A DNA stretch of 64,000 nucleotides, from contig NZ_CP029192.1 in NCBI RefSeq assembly GCF_008642315.1, forward strand, positions 682,001 through 746,000, read 5' to 3'. Both the position numbers and the translations under genes were made by a program. This document shows positions 43,441 through 50,730 of this stretch, in pieces; the stretch's first letter is position 1, and each line of letters starts with the position of its first letter. A model generated the notes under the pieces. That model had not been told where the DNA came from. It worked only from the letters and a program-made list of their open reading frames with translations, and did no database searches. This DNA is from Streptomyces venezuelae. Its GTDB lineage: Bacteria; Actinomycetota; Actinomycetes; Streptomycetales; Streptomycetaceae.

Positions 43441-44034
43441 TCACTCAAAGGGGCGCAGCCCGTCGATGACGATGCGAAGCAGGCGTTCGGTGCGCCCCTG
43501 CCGGTCAGGACCGCTGCCGGCCTTCCACAGGAACGACACGAGCAGCAGGACCTCATCGGCATCGGTTCCCGGCCTCACCTGTTGCGCGTCACCGCAGGCG
43601 GTGAGGAGCTGGTCCAGGGCCGCGGCGACCGGTGGGTGGAAGTGGCTCCGGAGATCGGGGCGCGTCGCGGCCTCCATGGCCTGGGACGCCCCGCGATCGC
43701 CGTGGCCGTAGGCGGCGAGACGGGTGAGCCAGAGACGCAGCGCTTCCAGAGGCTCGTGTTCGGCGAGCAGGCGTGCCGCAGCCGCGATGAGTGCTTCGAC
43801 GTCAGTCCGGTAGACGGCGAGGAGCAGTGCCTCGCGGCTGGGGAAGTGCCGGTACATGGTCCCCTGGCCCACACCGGCCGCTTTCGCGATCGCGTGCAGG
43901 GGCGTGTCCGGCGCGCTGGTCAACGCCGTCCGGGCGCTCTCGACGATGCGGGCCCGGTTGCCCTCGGCGTCCGAGCGTCTCGGGCGCGCTCGGGGTGGCG
44001 CCAACTGGCCGCTGCCGGGACGGGAATCGGGCAC
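43441..44034 (-). CDS. TetR-family transcriptional regulator
   Basis: 197-residue TetR protein. The helix-turn-helix is HAIAKAAGVGQGTMYRHFPS, followed by REALLLAVYRTDVEAL. The C-terminal ligand domain is Ala/Leu-rich. A palindrome 52 bases upstream of its start is a good operator. No obvious divergent target remains next to it, so the regulated gene may have been lost. Confidence 0.9.
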   Translation of the reverse strand: MPDSRPGSGQLAPPRARPRRSDAEGNRARIVESARTALTSAPDTPLHAIAKAAGVGQGTMYRHFPSREALLLAVYRTDVEALIAAAARLLAEHEPLEALRLWLTRLAAYGHGDRGASQAMEAATRPDLRSHFHPPVAAALDQLLTACGDAQQVRPGTDADEVLLLVSFLWKAGSGPDRQGRTERLLRIVIDGLRPFE

Positions 44035-44326
44035 GGGTCCGGCCTCACTTCCGCGGGATACGCCTTGTCGTGCACAGGCTTATCTATCTTGCATCTGCAA
44101 GATGCTATCCCGTACGACCCTGACGAATACTTGGCTGATCGACCAGAAAGTGCCGCATGTGCGCACCTCCTTTTGGAGGATGTGCGGCTTCCCCTGAACC
44201 TACGGCTGAAGTGGGCCATGCGCTGAGACCCCGTCGCATCCGCAAGGGTGTCTTCCCTTTCCCCCGTTGCGTCGAGGGTCGCGGGAGCCGGTACGGCCCG
44301 GTCGGCGGACGGGCAGGAGGTCCGGC
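44035..44326. other. Intergenic region with possible lost target gene
   Basis: Between the TetR start and the pirin stop. Besides the palindrome it holds a plus-strand frame encoding PYDPDEYLADRPESAA and LLEDVRLPLNLRLKWAMR up to 44226. The sequence looks protein-like but has no start or family, and may be a remnant of the gene once controlled by TetR. Confidence 0.3.
44086..44103. promoter_or_regulatory. Candidate TetR operator
   Basis: ATCTTGCA-TC-TGCAAGAT, an 18-bp palindrome with 8-bp perfect arms, 52 bases upstream of the TetR start codon. It is AT-rich against a GC-rich background. Confidence 0.75.
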
Positions 44327-45292
44327 TCAGCGCACCCGCCCGCGCGGTTTCAGCGGTACCGCCGGAAGTTCCGGAGCGCTCAACCGGTCGCCGTCGTAGC
44401 CTCGCACCGCACCGAACCGGTCGCCGTTCATCCAGTCTGCACGTGCCCGTGCGATGTCCTCGTTCGTGCGGCCGACGAAGTTCCACCACATGACGAGTTC
44501 CTCCTCGAACGGCTCTCCGCCCAGGAGCATCAGGCCCGCGTCCGACTCCGCGCGCAGGGAGAGGTCCGTGCGGCCGCAGCCCAGGTAGAGCATCGAGCCG
44601 GGGAGCACGGGGACGCCGTCGACGTGGGTCTCGCCCGACATGGCGAGGACCGCGTACTCGAAGTCCCGTTCCAGCGGGAGGCGTACGTCCGCGCCGCGGG
44701 ACAGGGCGAGGTCCGCGCCGAGGATCGGCGTGTACGTCGTGCCGGGCGACGTCGAGCCGTCCAGGGTGCCCAGGAGGAGCGTCGCGGTCAGGCCCGGGGA
44801 CGTGATCTGCGGGAGGTCCGCGTGGTGCTCGAAGTGTGGGGCCGTGTGGCGGTCGCTGTCGGGGAGGGCCACCCACAGTTGGGCGCCGTGCAGGAAGCGG
44901 GCGTGCGAGCGCGGGCTCTCCTCGGAGTGGGAGATCGCGCGACCCGAGGTCATGAGGCCCAGCTCGCGGGGGCGGACGGTCTGCACGCTGCCGGTGGAGT
45001 CGCGGTGCAGCACCTCGCCGTCGTGCAGCCAGCTGACGGTCTGCAGGCCCATGTGCGGGTGGGGCGGCACCTGCATGCCGGGCTCGTCGGCGATGTCGTC
45101 GGGGCCGTAGTGATCGACGAAGCACCAGGCTCCGACCATACGGCGCCCGAGGTTCGGCAGCAGACGACGGACCTCGGTGGACTCGCCGAGCGTGACGCGC
45201 CGCGGGCTGAGGAGTTCCCGTACCGGTTCCGCGACGACGAATCCCCGGCCGCCGCAGAGGGAGGGCACCGCATCGCGGTCAAGATTGCTCAT
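44327..45292 (-). CDS. Pirin-family cupin protein
   Basis: 321-residue bicupin. The N-terminal domain has the iron-binding set PHPHMGLQTVSWLHDGEVLH (His-x-His and a later His) and RAISHSEESP with the Glu. The C-terminal domain begins near VRLPLERDFEYAVLAMSGET. Some pirins act as quercetin dioxygenases and others bind regulators. ATG 45292 is used. Opposite in direction to the TPR gene, 160 bases apart. Confidence 0.92.
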   Translation of the reverse strand: MSNLDRDAVPSLCGGRGFVVAEPVRELLSPRRVTLGESTEVRRLLPNLGRRMVGAWCFVDHYGPDDIADEPGMQVPPHPHMGLQTVSWLHDGEVLHRDSTGSVQTVRPRELGLMTSGRAISHSEESPRSHARFLHGAQLWVALPDSDRHTAPHFEHHADLPQITSPGLTATLLLGTLDGSTSPGTTYTPILGADLALSRGADVRLPLERDFEYAVLAMSGETHVDGVPVLPGSMLYLGCGRTDLSLRAESDAGLMLLGGEPFEEELVMWWNFVGRTNEDIARARADWMNGDRFGAVRGYDGDRLSAPELPAVPLKPRGRVR

Positions 45293-45452
45293 GCCGCACA
45301 ACCTAGCCCCACGGGCGCTCGGGAGGCAGTCGGCTGTCCGGCCATCGCTTCCGGCCGGAATCCCTGGGTGCAGTCACGGCCGTCACCACGGTCGTCACAG
45401 TCGTGGAATATTCAACCATCAGGGCTCGTTACAGGCCACCAAGGAGGAAGTA

Positions 45453-45794
45453 ATGACCTACTACGACCACGGGACCGCGGCCGAGCGCTGGGAGCGCGCG
45501 CAGCTCTTCTTCGACGCCAAGGAGTACGCCACCGCGGCCCGGATCCTCGACACCCTGGCCGACGAGGCGCCGGAGCAGGTCGCCCCGCGTCTGCTGCTCG
45601 CCCGCGCCTACTACCACTCCGCCCAACTGGGGCGCGCCGAGACCGCGTTGCGCGAGGTGATCGAGCTCGACCCGGTCGAGAGCTACGCCCGGCTCATGCT
45701 CGGGCGCACACTGCAGCGGCAGAACCGTCCCGACGAGGCGGCGCCCCACCTGCGCATGGCCGCGGCGCTGGACGGGGACTTCACGCAGGTATGA
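45453..45794 (+). CDS. Small TPR protein
   Basis: 113-residue protein of about three tetratricopeptide units (AQLFFDAKEYATAARILDTL, RAYYHSAQLGRAETALREVI, MLGRTLQRQNRPDEAAPHLR). AAGGAGGAAG precedes ATG 45453. Likely an adapter; no partner is evident nearby. Confidence 0.85.
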   Translation: MTYYDHGTAAERWERAQLFFDAKEYATAARILDTLADEAPEQVAPRLLLARAYYHSAQLGRAETALREVIELDPVESYARLMLGRTLQRQNRPDEAAPHLRMAAALDGDFTQV

Positions 45795-45819
45795 GGGGCA
45801 GCGGCACCTCTCCCCCCGC

Positions 45820-46194
45820 TCACCCCCACAGGGCCTCGGCAGCGGCCATCCCCGCGAAGGCCGCGCCGAGGCCCGCCGCCACGCTTCCCAGCGCGTTGGC
45901 CGCCGCGTGGCAGCGCGAGCCGTTCTCGGCGAGGCGCAGTGTCTCGTACGAGAAGGTCGAGTACGTGGTCAGCGCCCCGCACAGCCCCGTGCCGAGGAAC
46001 AGCTGGACGTGTGACGACGCGGCGCCCGCCACCACCGCGCCCGTCAGCACGCCGAGGATCAGGCTGCCCGCCACGTTGACGGCGAGGATGCCCCAGGGGA
46101 AGCCGGTGCCGTACCGCTTCCGCAGGGCCGCGTCGGTCAGGTGGCGCAGGGGCGCGCCGATCATGCCACCCACGATCACCAGCAGCCAGTTCAT
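45820..46194 (-). CDS. crcB: CrcB/Fluc fluoride channel subunit
   Basis: 124-residue, four-helix membrane protein with the Fluc motifs [25 protein letters not shown] and [15 protein letters not shown], the last holding the conserved TxSxF(S)YE. Fluc proteins form dual-topology dimers that export fluoride. ATG 46194 overlaps the stop of the upstream crcB gene (ATGA); the pair probably forms a heterodimer, as is usual in actinomycetes. Confidence 0.95.
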   Translation of the reverse strand: MNWLLVIVGGMIGAPLRHLTDAALRKRYGTGFPWGILAVNVAGSLILGVLTGAVVAGAASSHVQLFLGTGLCGALTTYSTFSYETLRLAENGSRCHAAANALGSVAAGLGAAFAGMAAAEALWG

Positions 46195-46643
46195 GCCCGC
46201 CACCCCGTTGATACGGACACCGCTGCCCGGCGCGTCGCCCACATCGCGCCCCACGCCGCCGCGAGCGCCGCGATCAAGGTCAGGGCCAGGTAGGCGAGGC
46301 CCGTACGGGCGTGGCCTTCGCGTACGAGGCGTTCGATGTCCACCGCGTACGTCGAGAACGTGGTGAAGCCGCCGAGGAAGCCCGTGCCGAGGAACGGCCG
46401 CACCAAGGGATGGGTCGGCCGCACCTCCGTGACCAGCACCATGAGGACGCCGATCGCGGCGCAGCCCGCGACGTTCACCACGAGCGTCGTCCAGGGGAAT
46501 CCGCCGGGGGCCGTCGGCCACCACAGCGACACGGCGTACCGGGCGACCGCGCCCATGCCGCCGCCCACGGCCACCGCCGCGACGACCTTCCCTTCACCCC
46601 GCGTCACATATGCCGTCTCAGCGGCCGACTCGTCCCGCTTCAC
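46191..46643 (-). CDS. crcB: CrcB/Fluc fluoride channel subunit
   Basis: 150-residue Fluc subunit with [29 protein letters not shown] and [18 protein letters not shown] 46643 follows AGGAGGAAC; the first 30 residues form a hydrophilic cytoplasmic extension. Two Fluc genes in tandem usually encode opposite-topology partners. No fluoride riboswitch-like leader was recognised in the short region upstream. Confidence 0.95.
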   Translation of the reverse strand: MKRDESAAETAYVTRGEGKVVAAVAVGGGMGAVARYAVSLWWPTAPGGFPWTTLVVNVAGCAAIGVLMVLVTEVRPTHPLVRPFLGTGFLGGFTTFSTYAVDIERLVREGHARTGLAYLALTLIAALAAAWGAMWATRRAAVSVSTGWRA

Positions 46644-46811
46644 CGTTCCTCCTACTCGCCGGCGCCCCTCGCGAGGCGCACTCGTTCGCAAGTAGGGACC
46701 GTTGGCGGCGTCGTCGCCGCGGTTCGGGTACGGCGAGCCCCACCGCCGCGCGACGCGCCCGGACCGAGGCCGGGGGCAAGTGCCTGGTCCGGCTGCCGGG
46801 AGAGCACCGCT

Positions 46812-46847
46812 TCGTTCAGGTTAACCGGCTCGATCAGGTTAACCGGC
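46812..46847. repeat. Two tandem 18-bp repeats with GGTTAACC
   Basis: Two 18-bp units, GTTCAGGTTAACCGGCTC-like at 46812-46829 and GATCAGGTTAACCGGCAC-like at 46830-46847. Both hold the palindrome GGTTAACC. They lie 27-62 bases downstream of the GCS2-type gene on the minus strand. Confidence 0.75.
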
Positions 46848-46873
46848 ACCGACCGTCACCCACCGGCACCGGA

Positions 46874-47986
46874 TCACGCCACGTCGCGGAAGCAGCCGAC
46901 GAGAGCGTCCACCGTGTCCTCCAGACGGTCGCCGTCACCGTGGGCCGCCCGCTGCCGTTCGGCGCCCGTGCCGCGTACGCGGAGGCGCGCCCAGGCGGCC
47001 CGGATCCAGGCGTCGTCCCCGTTGTCCTCCAGGGCCGGTCGGACATGCGCGTAGAGGCGCTCGGCCAGGACCGTAGCGGGCCGGAGCCGCTGGGTGTGCA
47101 CGTCGAGGCCGTGGCCGCGCAGGCCGTCGCGGGCCGCCCGCCAGTACGCCGCCCGCAGCACTTCCGGCGCGGGATTCACGACCGGGTCGCCCGCGTGGAC
47201 GGCACGCAGTTCCGTCAGGGCCAACGCCCGTACCAGCGCCGCGTACAGAACCGTCTCCCCCGCGGTCATCTGCGCGTCCGCCACCCGGATCTCCAGCGTC
47301 GGCACGTGCGCCGAGGGCCGTACGTCCCAGTACAGGCCGCCCTGGTCCATGACCGCTCCGGCGGCGTGCAGGTGGCCCACCAGGTCCTCGAAGTGCGCCA
47401 CGGAGTCGAGGTACGGCGGTGGCCCGGCCGCCGGCCAGCGCGCCCAGGAAAGGGTGCGCCAGCTCGCGTAGCCGGTCCAACGGCCCGCCCAGTAAGGGGA
47501 GTTAGCCGTGAGCGACACCAGCACCGGCAGCCACGGACGCAGCCTGTTGCTCACCTTGACGGCCGCCGCCCGGTCCGCGATGCCGACGTGGACGTGGCAG
47601 GCGGCCGCGCACTGCTCGTCGTCCAGCGCGCGGAACGCCGCCAGGCTGTCGGCGTAGCGCGGCCCGCGGGTGAGCGGGAGCGGCCACACCTCCCCCAGCA
47701 CCGGCGCGCCGGACGACACGACCGCGAGCCCGCGCCTCCGTGCCGCGTCCGCCACCGCGCCGCGCATCGCCGTGATGTCGTCGGCGAGATCGGCGAGCCG
47801 GGTGTGCGGGCTCGTCCTCGCCTCGACCTGGAAGCGGGTGATCTCGTCGCCCACCCGCTCCTCGCCGAGCCGCTCGGCGGCCAGCGCGGCCACCTGTGCG
47901 CCGTACGGCCGTACCTCGCGCGACGCCGGGTCGACGACGAGGTACTCCTCCTCCACCCCGAACGACATCCGCCCCTCGGCTCTCAT
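46874..47986 (-). CDS. GCS2/YbdK-family carboxylate-amine ligase
   Basis: 370-residue glutamate-cysteine-ligase-like enzyme of the GCS2 fold. Motifs: FGVEEEYLVVDP, TRFQVEARTSPHTRLAD, CHVHVGI and PTLEIRVADAQMT. YbdK-type members often have weak or unknown ligase activity, and the true ergothioneine-pathway EgtA is separately encoded at 62373. The start may be ATG 47986 or 47968. Downstream repeats are described separately. Confidence 0.88.
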   Translation of the reverse strand: MRAEGRMSFGVEEEYLVVDPASREVRPYGAQVAALAAERLGEERVGDEITRFQVEARTSPHTRLADLADDITAMRGAVADAARRRGLAVVSSGAPVLGEVWPLPLTRGPRYADSLAAFRALDDEQCAAACHVHVGIADRAAAVKVSNRLRPWLPVLVSLTANSPYWAGRWTGYASWRTLSWARWPAAGPPPYLDSVAHFEDLVGHLHAAGAVMDQGGLYWDVRPSAHVPTLEIRVADAQMTAGETVLYAALVRALALTELRAVHAGDPVVNPAPEVLRAAYWRAARDGLRGHGLDVHTQRLRPATVLAERLYAHVRPALEDNGDDAWIRAAWARLRVRGTGAERQRAAHGDGDRLEDTVDALVGCFRDVA

Positions 47987-48090
47987 GAACGGGAGCTTCT
48001 CACGGCGGGCGGCACGGTCACAGGGGGCAACACGGTCACTGGGGCGCGGTCACAGGGACAGCACGGCCACCCGGTGGTTCCGCCGACCGG

Positions 48091-49203
48091 TTACGGCGCG
48101 ACCTCGCCGTCGCGGATCGCGCGCACCAGGCCCGCCACGAGGTTCGCCCGTTCGGTCATCGCCTCGACCACCACGTACTCGTGGTCGGCGTGCGCTCCGC
48201 CGCCGACCGCCCCGAGGCCGTCCAGCGTCGGTACGCCGAGCGCGGCCGTCAGGTTGCCGTCGCTGCCGCCGCCGACCGCTCTGCCCTCGAGGCCGGGGAT
48301 CAGCCGCTGGGCGGCGGCGAAGAGCCCGGCCGCCGCCGACTCGGGCATCGGGGGGCGGTCGACGCCTCCCCTGACGGTGATCTCCGCACCTTCGAGGCGG
48401 GGAGTCAGGGCGGCGAACGCGGCCTCGATACGTTCCGTCTCCTGCGGGGACTCGACCCTGACGTCGACGACGACGGTCGCCTCCGCGGGAACCACGTTGT
48501 CCACCGTGCCCGCGGACGCGACGGTCGGGGTGACGGTCGTGCCGATGGCGGAGGCGCCGAGCGCCTCGATGGCGAGGACCTGGTGGGCCGCCTCGACCAA
48601 CGCGTTGACACCGGCCTCGGGTTCGAGGCCCGCGTGCGCGGCGCGGCCGGTGACGGAGACCTCGAACGTGCCGCAGCCTTTGCGTCCCGTCTTCACTCCC
48701 CCGCCGTCGGCGGCGCCTTCGCACACCAGGACCGCGCCGCAGGCACGGGCGCGTTCCTCGATGAGGGCGCGGGAGGAGCCGGAGCCCACCTCTTCGTCCG
48801 CCGTCACCAGGATCTCCACGCCCGAGCGGTCGTCGAGCGCGGCGAGGCCGTGCACGGCCTGCACCAGACCGCCCAGCATGTCGAAAACGCCGGGGCCCGT
48901 CGCGTGGCCGTCCGTGACCCGGAACGGGCGGCGGGCGAGGGTGCCGAGCGGGAACACCGTGTCGTGGTGGCCGAGGATCAGGACGCGCGGGTCGCCGCCT
49001 CCGGACCAGTGGACGTGGGGGCCCGCCTCGCTGTCGACGAGGGTGGCCTTACCGCCGAGGCGGGCCTCGATGACGCCCGCGACGGCTTTCGCCGACTCCG
49101 TCAGGGCGTCGCGGTCGCGCGACGGCGACTCGACTTCTACGAGTGTCCTGAGGTCTTCGATCATCGCGCCGACACTGACGTCGACCGGCTCGCACATCGT
49201 CAC
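48091..49203 (-). CDS. M20-family metallopeptidase (carboxypeptidase G2-like)
   Basis: 370-residue zinc peptidase. Metal/catalytic residues: VLILGHHDTVFPLG (His, Asp), GPGVFDMLGGL (bridging Asp), VTADEEVGSGSS (Glu pair) and the final GGGAHADHEY (His). The dimerization domain lies about residues 180-285. Relatives release Glu from folates or cleave acyl-amino acids. ATG 49203 or 49197 starts it. Same direction as the PAS-LuxR gene, which ends 23 bases upstream. Confidence 0.9.
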   Translation of the reverse strand: MTMCEPVDVSVGAMIEDLRTLVEVESPSRDRDALTESAKAVAGVIEARLGGKATLVDSEAGPHVHWSGGGDPRVLILGHHDTVFPLGTLARRPFRVTDGHATGPGVFDMLGGLVQAVHGLAALDDRSGVEILVTADEEVGSGSSRALIEERARACGAVLVCEGAADGGGVKTGRKGCGTFEVSVTGRAAHAGLEPEAGVNALVEAAHQVLAIEALGASAIGTTVTPTVASAGTVDNVVPAEATVVVDVRVESPQETERIEAAFAALTPRLEGAEITVRGGVDRPPMPESAAAGLFAAAQRLIPGLEGRAVGGGSDGNLTAALGVPTLDGLGAVGGGAHADHEYVVVEAMTERANLVAGLVRAIRDGEVAP

Positions 49204-49225
49204 GCCCGCCAGGGTACGTGCGCGG

Positions 49226-50137
49226 TCACGCGCCGCCCCGGGTGGGACCGCCTCTGCGCCCGGCGGGACCGGACACCTGTGGCGGCCATGCCTCCGGGGC
49301 CAGCAGCCCGAGTACGTACGCCCTGGCCACCAGCGCCGTGCGGTTCGGGACGCGCAGGCGGCGGCAGAGGCGCGTGAGGTGGTAGTTGACGCCGTCGGTG
49401 CCGATGCCGATCGTGCGCGCGACGACGGCCGTCGTGGCGCCGCCCGCGACCAGGCGCAGGATGCGGGCCTCCTGTGCGCTGAGGGCGGGGTGGGCGAGCT
49501 CCTCCTCGGCGTCGTCCCCGGCGCCTCCGGGCCGCCCGGTGCGGTCCGCGGCGCGGTTCCCCGAGGCCTCCTCCCGCGCCTCCGCCACGCGCAGCGTCAC
49601 GATCAGGGGCGGGGTGTCCTCCAGCGGGTCGGTGACGGGTTCGACGGTGACCTGTCCGTGACGGAGGGCTCCGCCTGCCGTCCAGCACGCCTCCACCGGG
49701 TAGCGGGACCGGCGGCCGGAGCGCATGGCCTCGTCCAGTTTGCGGAGTTGGGCGCTGTTGGTGGGGGTGAGCAGGTCGAGCAGGAGCCGGTTCGCCACGC
49801 GGCCCGGCTGGAGTCCCAGGGCGCCGGCGAAGGCGGGGTTGGCGACGGAGACGAGCCCGTTCGTGCCCGCGATGGCGGTCGGCGTCGGGGAACGATCCAG
49901 CAGGGTGAGGAACCGCCCACGCCACACGACGGCATCGGCCTCCCTGGGCTTCGCCACAGCGGTACCGACCTCTCCGGGCTTCGCCGCAACGGCACCGGCT
50001 CCTCCCGGCTTCGCCACGGCGGCACCGGCCTCCCCGGGCCTCACCACGGCGGCGTCGTCTTCCCCGGGCCTCACCACGGCGGCACCGGCCTCCCCGGGCC
50101 TCACCACGGCGGCGTCGGCCTCTCCGGGCCTCACCAC
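49226..50137 (-). CDS. PAS-LuxR regulator, C-terminal frame of a frameshifted gene
   Basis: 303-residue open frame. Residues 1-70 are about seven 10-residue repeats of GEAGAAVVRP type encoded by the 30-bp array. About 72-170 is a PAS domain (RGRFLTLLDRSPTPTAIAGT, SVANPAFAGALGLQPGRVAN). The C-terminus is a LuxR helix-turn-helix (LSAQEARILRLVAGGATTAV, IGTDGVNYHLTRLCRRL). The GTG at 50137 lies inside the array and has no ribosome site. The natural start is probably GTG 50520 in another frame, see the upstream fragment. Divergent from the CYP102-like P450, a likely target. Confidence 0.75.
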   Translation of the reverse strand: MVRPGEADAAVVRPGEAGAAVVRPGEDDAAVVRPGEAGAAVAKPGGAGAVAAKPGEVGTAVAKPREADAVVWRGRFLTLLDRSPTPTAIAGTNGLVSVANPAFAGALGLQPGRVANRLLLDLLTPTNSAQLRKLDEAMRSGRRSRYPVEACWTAGGALRHGQVTVEPVTDPLEDTPPLIVTLRVAEAREEASGNRAADRTGRPGGAGDDAEEELAHPALSAQEARILRLVAGGATTAVVARTIGIGTDGVNYHLTRLCRRLRVPNRTALVARAYVLGLLAPEAWPPQVSGPAGRRGGPTRGGA

Positions 50138-50470
50138 GGCGGCACCGGCCTCCCCGGGCTTGCCTCAGCGGCACCGGCTCCTCCGGGCTTCGCCGCCTTT
50201 CCGGGCTTTGCCGCCTCTCCGGGCTTCGCCACCGCGGTACCAGCCTCTCCGGGCTTCGCCACCGTGGCGCCAGCCGCTCCAGGCCCCGCCAAAGCGGCAC
50301 CGGCCTCTCCAGACCCCGCCACCACGGCACCGACTTCCCCAGGCCTCGCCCCCGTGGCGCCGGTCGCTCCAGACCCCGCCACCGCCGCACCGGCCTCCCC
50401 AGACCTCACCACCGCCGCACCGACTTCCCCAGACCCCGCCACCGCGCCGTCCGCCTCCCCGTGCTTCGTC
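49926..50470. repeat. 30-bp coding minisatellite, one unit 29 bp
   Basis: Seventeen 30-bp-type units, consensus near ACGGCGGCACCGGCCTCCCC followed by GGGCTTCGCC, plus two 18-bp units (50195-50230). All are multiples of three except the unit at 50136-50164, which is 29 bp (CTTGCC for CTTCGCC). That single missing base splits the encoding minus-strand gene into two frames. In protein they read as Gly/Ala/Pro/Glu repeats of ten residues. Confidence 0.9.
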
Positions 50471-50520
50471 GCCGGTGTCTCCGACCCGTGGGCCGGCGTG
50501 CCCCTCGGCTGCCTCCTCAC
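50131..50520 (-). pseudogene. N-terminal fragment of the PAS-LuxR gene (frameshifted)
   Basis: 129-residue frame beginning GTG 50520, which has GGGAGGAGC at a good distance. It starts RRQPRGTPAHGSETPATKHG and runs through repeats such as GEAGAAVAGSG and AKPGEAGTAVAKPG before ending at 50131. Adding one base at about 50160-50164 joins it to the downstream frame and gives a single 431-residue gene. It is therefore the true 5' end of the regulator, out of frame in this sequence. Confidence 0.7.
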
Positions 50521-50610
50521 CGCCGCTCCTCCCTCTCTTCACATCCGCGCCCTCGTCCGCCGCGCACAACGCATGCGCGTCCGCCGCGCAAGCGCCGGGG
50601 CGGAAAAGCG

Positions 50611-50626
50611 CCCTACAAGATTATGT
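50611..50626. promoter_or_regulatory. AT-rich palindrome upstream of P450
   Basis: CTACA-AGATTA-TGTAG, a 16-bp inverted repeat 105 bases before the P450 start and 90 bases before the PAS-LuxR start. It is an AT-rich island in the shared promoter region and a plausible binding site. Confidence 0.45.
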
Positions 50627-50730
50627 AGTCCTCGCCCTGAACCGCCGCTCGCCGGACGCCACCGTGGAGAGCGCGCCCCACCTGCCGGGCGCCCAACTCC
50701 TCCGTGTCCAAGGGAAGGGGCCCTGTCGCC

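Noticed and set aside
45406..45413. GAATATTC palindrome between pirin and TPR genes
   Set aside because: Only 8 bp and probably part of a promoter -10 region; too little to call an operator.
49926..50470. Regular repeats that could suggest CRISPR
   Set aside because: Units follow each other without unique spacers and are coding; no cas genes are near.
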